A stretch of DNA of 64,000 nucleotides. Source: Polymorphum gilvum SL003B-26A1 (GTDB taxonomy: Bacteria; Pseudomonadota; Alphaproteobacteria; Rhizobiales; Stappiaceae). A program made the position numbers and the translations under genes. Where the stretch lies: assembly GCF_000192745.1 (NCBI RefSeq), contig NC_015259.1:4293001-4357000 (forward strand), given 5' to 3'. How positions within the stretch are numbered: the stretch's first letter is position 1; every line of letters begins with the position of its first letter. Under the pieces are notes generated by a model. It saw only the letters and a program-made list of their open reading frames with translations, was not told the origin of the DNA and searched no databases. Of this stretch, positions 59,673-64,000 are shown piece by piece.

Positions 59673-60320
59673 CTACCGCCCATCGACCCAGTTGCGGACG
59701 ACCAGGCCGGGCAGCCGCTCCTGCCAAGTGTTCGCTGCGGAAGCGACATCGAGCCGCTTCCTGAATGTGACCTGCGGCACCAGAATGAAGATCGGCACGG
59801 TCACCAAGCCGCGTCCTCTGCGCACAGCGGCGGCACTGGCTCTGGCGTATCCGCCCCGCTTCCCCGTCCGCGCCCGCATGTTGTCGGCGACGAGCAGAGA
59901 TGCAGCGTTGCGCCGGTAGACGAAGCGCAGCCGCTGCCCGGTACGCCGTTCCCATCCGCCGGGCGTAATCTTGCGGCCACCGTCGCCGAAGCGTCCGGCA
60001 GCAGCGGTCGGAATGGCCAGAAAGAAACCCTTGGTCGACCGGATGGTGGCGCCGTCTTCGTAAATGCGAATGATGCCCGGCGCCTTCGACCAGACGAGTC
60101 CCGCCGCCCGGATGCTGCTCTGGCCCTTGGGGAAGGTCTCGGACCGCCAGGTGCGCGCCAGTCGAGGGCCGAGCCCCGCATTGGTGATCTGTGTTCTGAG
60201 CTCGGTCTTGAGCCCCTCCGCCGCCTCACCGACACCGGCCGTGACAGCCTTTTCGGCCGCCTTGACCTCCTCGGCCATGATGCGACCAAGGTCACCGATG
60301 ATGGTCGAGGACAGCCTCAT
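59673..60320 (-). CDS. DUF6441 family phage protein
   Basis: The 215-residue product begins MRLSSTIIGDLGRIMAEEVK and contains RTQITNAGLGPRLARTWRSE and NSHARTGKRGGY-like basic stretches (MRARTGKRGGYARASA). It matches DUF6441, a tail or head-tail completion protein in alphaproteobacterial phages. It overlaps the joining gene by four bases. About 90 bp downstream, before the next gene, hold no clear frame. Confidence 0.8.
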   Translation of the reverse strand: MRLSSTIIGDLGRIMAEEVKAAEKAVTAGVGEAAEGLKTELRTQITNAGLGPRLARTWRSETFPKGQSSIRAAGLVWSKAPGIIRIYEDGATIRSTKGFFLAIPTAAAGRFGDGGRKITPGGWERRTGQRLRFVYRRNAASLLVADNMRARTGKRGGYARASAAAVRRGRGLVTVPIFILVPQVTFRKRLDVASAANTWQERLPGLVVRNWVDGR

Positions 60321-60631
60321 GCCGGTCTCAGCTCCACGGTCCAGACAAGGCGTTCGCTGTCGCGCACGGGCTCTCCCTGCACGACGTAGATCGCGCCGTC
60401 GATTTCGAAGCCATCCGCTTCCGCCAGGTTCGGGGCGTCATGCGTTCGTACATCACCAATGACGCCTTCGCTCCAGATGCGCGTCTCGCCGAAGCTCTCG
60501 ACACGATCCGGCTGTCGCAAGACAATCCGGACGGTCACCGGCGCGCCCGTGCCGCCTGCCCGCCAGATGGCATCCCGCGCGAGATTGGGATCGGCGAAGA
60601 GGTCGTCGATCGCCTCTGCGAAGATGCTCAT
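60317..60631 (-). CDS. Head-tail joining protein
   Basis: A 104-residue protein with beta-strand pattern around VTVRIVLRQPDRVESFGETR and DGFEIDGAIYVVQGEPVRDS, followed by LVWTVELRP. It resembles the short phage head-tail joining proteins placed after the major capsid gene. The stop of the capsid gene lies two bases before its ATG. Function is inferred from fold pattern and position. Confidence 0.75.
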   Translation of the reverse strand: MSIFAEAIDDLFADPNLARDAIWRAGGTGAPVTVRIVLRQPDRVESFGETRIWSEGVIGDVRTHDAPNLAEADGFEIDGAIYVVQGEPVRDSERLVWTVELRPA

Positions 60632-60633
60632 GC

Positions 60634-61656
60634 TCAGTTGCTGGAGAAGATGCGCACGGCGAGACGCGGCCGCTTGTTGATCGGCAGGATCGAGGCCTCG
60701 GTCTTGACCTCGATGGCGCTGCCGTCGGGGCGGGCAATCTGCCGCGCGTAGATCGGAAGGCCGACCGTGTTGACCGTCTCGATCAGGTTGGCCGGCGCGC
60801 CGTGGGTGACGAAGGTGTCGAGCGTGCCGAGCGGGAACGCGATGCCCTCGCCGGAGGGGATCAGCGTTTCCGTTGTGCCGGTCGAGAGCGTGACGGTGGC
60901 GTTGTACTCCTCGAACAGGATGCCGGCGAAGGGAAAACGTCGGCGGGTGTCCTCGCGCAGCGGCTGCGCCCCGGTCGAGGAGTAGTACTTGTAGGCCTCC
61001 TCGACCTTGGCGTGGCCGATCAGCTTGTCGAAGAACTCCGGGCTCACCATCGCCAGCACACCGGTCATGGTCTCGCCCTTGAGCTCGGTCTCGATCTTGC
61101 GCAGCACGTCGCGCACCTTGCCCTGAACCTGGGTGCCGGCGGTGCCGAGCACGAAGTCCGTCTCAAGCTGCGTGAGCCCGAACTCGGTGAAGTAGTTGTA
61201 GAGCGTGGTGCCGGCGCCGTCCTTGACGATGCCGCGCAGCGCATTGACCTCCATGTACTCGCGGGTCTGGGCGTGCTTGACCCGCATGCGGGTGAGCTTG
61301 CGCTCCATGACGGTGGCGAGCGGGTCGGCGGCATCGGCCACGCCGAAGCCGCGCACGCCCTGGATGTCCTGGGGCGTGATCACGTCGTCGTGGGGAATCC
61401 ACGGCACCGTGAAGGAGCGCATGGAGCGCGTGTCGCGGTTGGCGACGGTGGCGGGACCGCCGAGCGGCACCGTGGGCAGGAGGTTCAGCACGCCTTCCGC
61501 CTGCTCGATGACGACGGAGCGCTGTGTGACGCCCTCGAAGCGGAACAGGCCCATCTGCCCGAGCCGGGTGTAGACGTTGGGCAGGATGTTGATGGCCTGG
61601 GTCATCTCGGCGAGCGAGTAGCCGCCCGCGTCGAACGGGTTGATCATGGCGACCAT
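60634..61656 (-). CDS. Major capsid protein E (lambda E family)
   Basis: The 340-residue protein belongs to the Phage_cap_E family. It has INPFDAGGYSLAEMTQAINILP near the start, the core RDTRSMRSFTVPWIPHDDVITPQDIQGVRGFG (two parts), and SPEFFDKLIGHAKVEEAYKYY with FAGILFEEYNATV near the end. Length is normal. It forms the capsid shell. Confidence 0.95.
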   Translation of the reverse strand: MVAMINPFDAGGYSLAEMTQAINILPNVYTRLGQMGLFRFEGVTQRSVVIEQAEGVLNLLPTVPLGGPATVANRDTRSMRSFTVPWIPHDDVITPQDIQGVRGFGVADAADPLATVMERKLTRMRVKHAQTREYMEVNALRGIVKDGAGTTLYNYFTEFGLTQLETDFVLGTAGTQVQGKVRDVLRKIETELKGETMTGVLAMVSPEFFDKLIGHAKVEEAYKYYSSTGAQPLREDTRRRFPFAGILFEEYNATVTLSTGTTETLIPSGEGIAFPLGTLDTFVTHGAPANLIETVNTVGLPIYARQIARPDGSAIEVKTEASILPINKRPRLAVRIFSSN

Positions 61657-61689
61657 GATGTCGGGTCTCCCTGGGATGGAACGGGCATG

Positions 61690-61721
61690 AAAAAGGCCCC
61701 GAAGGCGGACGCCTCGGAGCC
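61690..61721 (-). terminator. Intrinsic terminator between decoration and capsid genes
   Basis: On the minus strand a 11-12-bp GC-rich stem (GGCTCCGAGGC with GCCTTCGGGGCC, loop of four) runs into TTTTT. It sits in the 94-bp gap after the decoration gene. Since the capsid gene must still be expressed, it may be a partial terminator or processing hairpin. Confidence 0.6.
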
Positions 61722-61750
61722 GGTGACGGATTGGATCTGACGAGCGTGGA

Positions 61751-62140
61751 TCAGGCGGTGTCGCGCGGCACGATGCCGGCAGAGCTCAGCTCGGCGTGCT
61801 TGACGGCCGTCTTGGCCGCGTCATCGACGGAGGCGTCGAAGACGAGCGCCGCCTTGGAGACGATCGCCGGACCGCGGGCAACCACGAGGCCGGTCCTGTC
61901 GCCGGCCGTCGCGTCGACCGCCTCGATCAGGACGGCCGTTGCGACCTCCGCACCCTCGTCTCCGACGACCTCGGCGTCCGGCGACAGGCGGTACTTGCCC
62001 GAGGCGGTGATCCGGCCGAGGACGGATCCGAGTGCGTAGTTCGTGCCAGCCTTGAGGGTCACAGCCTCGCGGCAGTAGCTCGCATTGAGCTCGTATTTGA
62101 GCAGGTCGCCACGGGTCGGCGACATGGTGAGAACAGTCAT
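61751..62140 (-). CDS. Head decoration protein D
   Basis: The 129-residue protein matches the lambda D family: LLKYELNASYCREAVTLKAG, YALGSVLGRITASGKY and AVLIEAVDATAGDRTGLVVARGPA. It binds the capsid surface as trimers and stabilises it. An AAGGAGG site six bases before the ATG supports the start. Confidence 0.92.
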   Translation of the reverse strand: MTVLTMSPTRGDLLKYELNASYCREAVTLKAGTNYALGSVLGRITASGKYRLSPDAEVVGDEGAEVATAVLIEAVDATAGDRTGLVVARGPAIVSKAALVFDASVDDAAKTAVKHAELSSAGIVPRDTA

Positions 62141-62157
62141 GATGATCCTCCTTGTCG

Positions 62158-62580
62158 TCAGCTGCGGTTGGCCGAGGCGCGCTCACGCGCACGACGCACG
62201 ATGGGGCTTTCGCCGCCGTTCGAGGACGGCGAGCCGGCCAGTGACGGCGCCACGGCGACGACAGAGCTCGCCTCGGCGCGTGCCGCGAGGGCGTCGAGGA
62301 TGGAGCTTCGCAGCGCATGCGGCGCCACTCCCTTCGCCATGGCGTCGGCGGCGTCGATGGCGACGCCAAGCCGGGCCCCTTGGGCGGCGATGGCGGCGAT
62401 CTCCGCATACTCGGCGCGCAGCCGCTCGGCCGTTTGATCGGTATTGGGCGTGTCGGTTGCTTCCGGTGCGCCAGCAGGCGGTGCCGACAGCGGAGCCTCG
62501 GGCGTTTCCGGATCGGGTGCGCAGGTCTCGCTGACGGCGGCGTCTTCGGCAGCCGGGTTGAGGTCGGGTTCTACTGTCAT
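62158..62580 (-). CDS. Internal in-frame start producing the scaffold alone (Nu3-like)
   Basis: An in-frame ATG at 62580 is preceded by AAGGAG, ten bases away, inside the protease gene. It would produce a 140-residue scaffold beginning MTVEPDLNPAAEDAAVSE and ending in a helical REYAEIAAIAAQGARLGVA-type region. Lambda makes Nu3 in the same way from gene C. Translation from here is inferred. Confidence 0.65.
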   Translation of the reverse strand: MTVEPDLNPAAEDAAVSETCAPDPETPEAPLSAPPAGAPEATDTPNTDQTAERLRAEYAEIAAIAAQGARLGVAIDAADAMAKGVAPHALRSSILDALAARAEASSVVAVAPSLAGSPSSNGGESPIVRRARERASANRS

Positions 62581-63477
62581 TGCGGTCTTTCTCCTTGACG
62601 GTTGATGAGCGCGGGCGCGTTGCGATGCGCCCGTGATGAGGCGTGGCGGGTCCAGCGCCCGGGCGAGATCCACAAGAGCGAGATCGACAGTGCCGAGCTT
62701 GTCGGCCAGGCCGGCGCCTATGCCGCGCTGACCCCGATAGATCGCGGCTTCGGTGGCGCGCACGGCGTCGGGACTCATGTTCCGATTGCGCGCCACCAGG
62801 GTGACGAGGTCGGCATGGAGCGCGTCGACATCCGCCTGGATCGCCGACAACGCCGTATCCGAGAGCGGCGCGTGGGCATTGCCCTCGATCTTGCGATCGC
62901 CCGCGTGAACGAGCGTCCATTTGAGGCCGGCCATGACGTCGGCGACGCTCTCGTCGACATGGATGGCGACGACGCCGATGGATCCGACCTCCGCCGTCCG
63001 GGTGACGTAGAGGCGGTCCGCCACGCTGGCGATGGCAAAGGCAGCCGACAGCGCGCTTTCGCTCGCGACAGCCCAGAGCGGCTTCTGCGCATCCTGGCGC
63101 AACGACACGAGGCGATCGACCAGGTCGAAGAGACCGCCGACCTCGCCACCCGGCGAGTCGATCTCCACCAACACGGCCCGCACAGTAGGATCGGCCAGCG
63201 CGGCTTCCACGGCGGAGGCGACCTCGCCATAGTCGCTGGCGCCCAGAAGACTGGTGAGCCAGTCGCCACGCGTCACCAACGGTCCGAGGATCGGCACCAC
63301 GGCGATGCCGGGATCGGTAACGGAATGGCTCGCCACCGGCGGCGCATCGCGGGCCGGAAGCATGGCCTGGCGTGTATCGAGCATTGGGCCGGCGGCGAGC
63401 AGGCCGTCGAGCGCCCGCGGGGCGATCGCCAAGGGCCGGCCACCGAGCCGGGTGAGCAGCGGATTCAATCGTGTCAT
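62158..63477 (-). CDS. S49 capsid protease fused to scaffold (lambda C-like)
   Basis: The 439-residue protein has an SppA/S49 protease domain (about 55-270): VRAVLVEIDSPGGEVGGLFD, SESALSAAFAIASVADRLYV with the catalytic Ser, and VGSIGVVAIHVDES, plus a Lys-type region. The C-terminal part (300-439) is a charged, helical scaffold. The protease matures the capsid and scaffold. A GAGG site precedes ATG 63477. Confidence 0.9.
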   Translation of the reverse strand: MTRLNPLLTRLGGRPLAIAPRALDGLLAAGPMLDTRQAMLPARDAPPVASHSVTDPGIAVVPILGPLVTRGDWLTSLLGASDYGEVASAVEAALADPTVRAVLVEIDSPGGEVGGLFDLVDRLVSLRQDAQKPLWAVASESALSAAFAIASVADRLYVTRTAEVGSIGVVAIHVDESVADVMAGLKWTLVHAGDRKIEGNAHAPLSDTALSAIQADVDALHADLVTLVARNRNMSPDAVRATEAAIYRGQRGIGAGLADKLGTVDLALVDLARALDPPRLITGASQRARAHQPSRRKTAMTVEPDLNPAAEDAAVSETCAPDPETPEAPLSAPPAGAPEATDTPNTDQTAERLRAEYAEIAAIAAQGARLGVAIDAADAMAKGVAPHALRSSILDALAARAEASSVVAVAPSLAGSPSSNGGESPIVRRARERASANRS

Positions 63478-63484
63478 GGAAACC

Positions 63485-64000
63485 TCAGTCGGCGGCGACG
63501 TTCGCCTGGTTGTCCGCTGGTGCTGCCTGAGCATCGTTCAGCAGCGTGGGGTCGGAGGATGCGCTGCCGAAGGAGAGGCCAAGCTGACGCTCTCGCGCAC
63601 GGTCCGCAGCAATCTCGGCATCGACCTGATCGGCGTCATAGCCGCGCTCGGCGAGCGCCTGCGTCCGGCTCTTCAGCCCCGCCTCGATCTGTTCGATCTC
63701 GGCGCGCGCGTCCTTCAACGGATCGACCCAGTCCCATTTGGGCGGCAACCAGGAACAGCCGAGCCAGGTGCGCCGCTGCTGTTCGTAATCGGGCAAGGCA
63801 ATCGCGCCCGTCATGACCGCCGTATCGAGCCATCGCGCCCAGACCCGTCGACAGATCTGCCAGACCATGACCGAATGCTGATAGGCCTCGATGCGGCGGC
63901 GGAATTCCAGCAGCGCGAGCCGCGAGTTCGAGTAGTTCGCCTTCAGCATGTCGTTCGACAGATACGCGTACGGAATGCCGAGCGCCGCCGAGACCTGCAG
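63485..64000 (-). CDS. Portal protein, C-terminal part (cut by window edge)
   Basis: The frame is open to the window end. Residues seen include SAALGIPYAYLSNDMLKANYSNSRLAL (in two parts), typical of lambda-type portal proteins (Phage_portal_2), then QHSVMVWQICRRVWARWLD, WLGCSWLPPKWDWVDPLKDA and a helical, charged end. The portal ring sits at the capsid vertex; terminase and small genes should lie upstream beyond 64000. Confidence 0.9.
   Translation of the reverse strand: MQVSAALGIPYAYLSNDMLKANYSNSRLALLEFRRRIEAYQHSVMVWQICRRVWARWLDTAVMTGAIALPDYEQQRRTWLGCSWLPPKWDWVDPLKDARAEIEQIEAGLKSRTQALAERGYDADQVDAEIAADRARERQLGLSFGSASSDPTLLNDAQAAPADNQANVAAD

Larger units (their letters stand above)
45745..64000 (-). 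mobile_element. Late region of a long-tailed lambda-like prophage (continues beyond window)
   Basis: Twenty genes in phage order run right to left: portal, S49 protease/scaffold, decoration, E-type capsid, joining proteins, tube, chaperones, tape measure, DUF2460, DUF2163, NlpC/P60, J, fibre and lysis. No sheath is present, so the tail is non-contractile. Terminase, replication and integration genes should lie beyond 64000. The left boundary is set by the host kinase stop; no att repeat could be identified. Confidence 0.88.

Noticed and set aside
45766-64000. Gene transfer agent instead of prophage
   Set aside because: DUF2460, DUF2163 and NlpC genes occur in such agents, but the E-type capsid, D decoration protein, fused S49/scaffold, fibre and spanin cassette indicate an ordinary phage.

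Overview
The window is GC-rich DNA from an alphaproteobacterium. The order is not certain, but Rhodobacterales or Hyphomicrobiales fit best. The evidence is base composition, phage families typical of that class (DUF2163, DUF2460, DUF6127, DUF6441), and the cluster of PepSY-flavodoxin reductase, DUF2271 and ApbE. Three blocks are present: a Mu-like transposable prophage (1-30220), a host segment of metal transport and electron transfer genes (30221-45744), and the late half of a long-tailed lambda-like prophage (45745-64000).

Block 1 is read right to left. The early end lies at about 30220 and starts with TG on the minus strand, next to two copies of a 20-bp transposase-type site and a pair of 43-bp repeats. 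Inward come the repressor (+), the divergent Ner-like gene, small early genes, a ParB-like protein, transposase A (complete DDE triad), ATPase B, regulators, GemA and Mor. The late genes follow: endolysin and small membrane proteins, DUF2730, DUF3486, terminase, portal, gpF, protease I, major head protein T, completion genes, and baseplate V-W-J-I with a large DUF4815 protein. The head is Mu-like but the baseplate order is P2-like, and no sheath, tube or tape measure lies between head and baseplate genes. A 13-bp palindrome, CTGACANTGTCAG, marks the starts of both late blocks. The right end of this phage is outside the window.

Block 2 holds two gene sets. The first is metal handling: a LysR regulator with a P1B-4-type ATPase, a divergent exported DUF6448 protein, a free-standing HMA metal-binding protein, and a second P1B ATPase with an unusual CPG motif. 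A 28-bp element is repeated before DUF6448 and before the HMA gene. The second is a predicted extracytoplasmic electron-transfer system: ApbE flavin transferase, a PepSY/flavodoxin/reductase membrane protein, a DUF2271 protein carrying an ApbE-type flavinylation motif, an Asp-rich exported protein, a haem-type ferric reductase membrane protein, a PepSY protein, and a response regulator/sensor kinase pair. A 17-bp box conserved at 16 of 17 positions lies before the Asp-rich gene and in the divergent promoter of the regulator, so the two-component pair probably controls the set. A DUF924 gene between the two sets is frameshifted.

Block 3 is also read right to left: portal (cut by the window edge), S49 protease with a nested scaffold, decoration protein, E-type major capsid protein, head-tail and tail completion proteins, tail tube, a tail assembly chaperone with a -1 frameshift site on A AAA AAC, tape measure, DUF2460, DUF2163, NlpC/P60, tail tip J, fibre, M15 endolysin and overlapping spanin genes. 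Its last gene stops 21 bp from the stop of the host sensor kinase. Terminase and early genes of this phage lie beyond base 64000.

Most phage genes overlap by ATGA, GTGA or TTGA junctions, which decided several starts.
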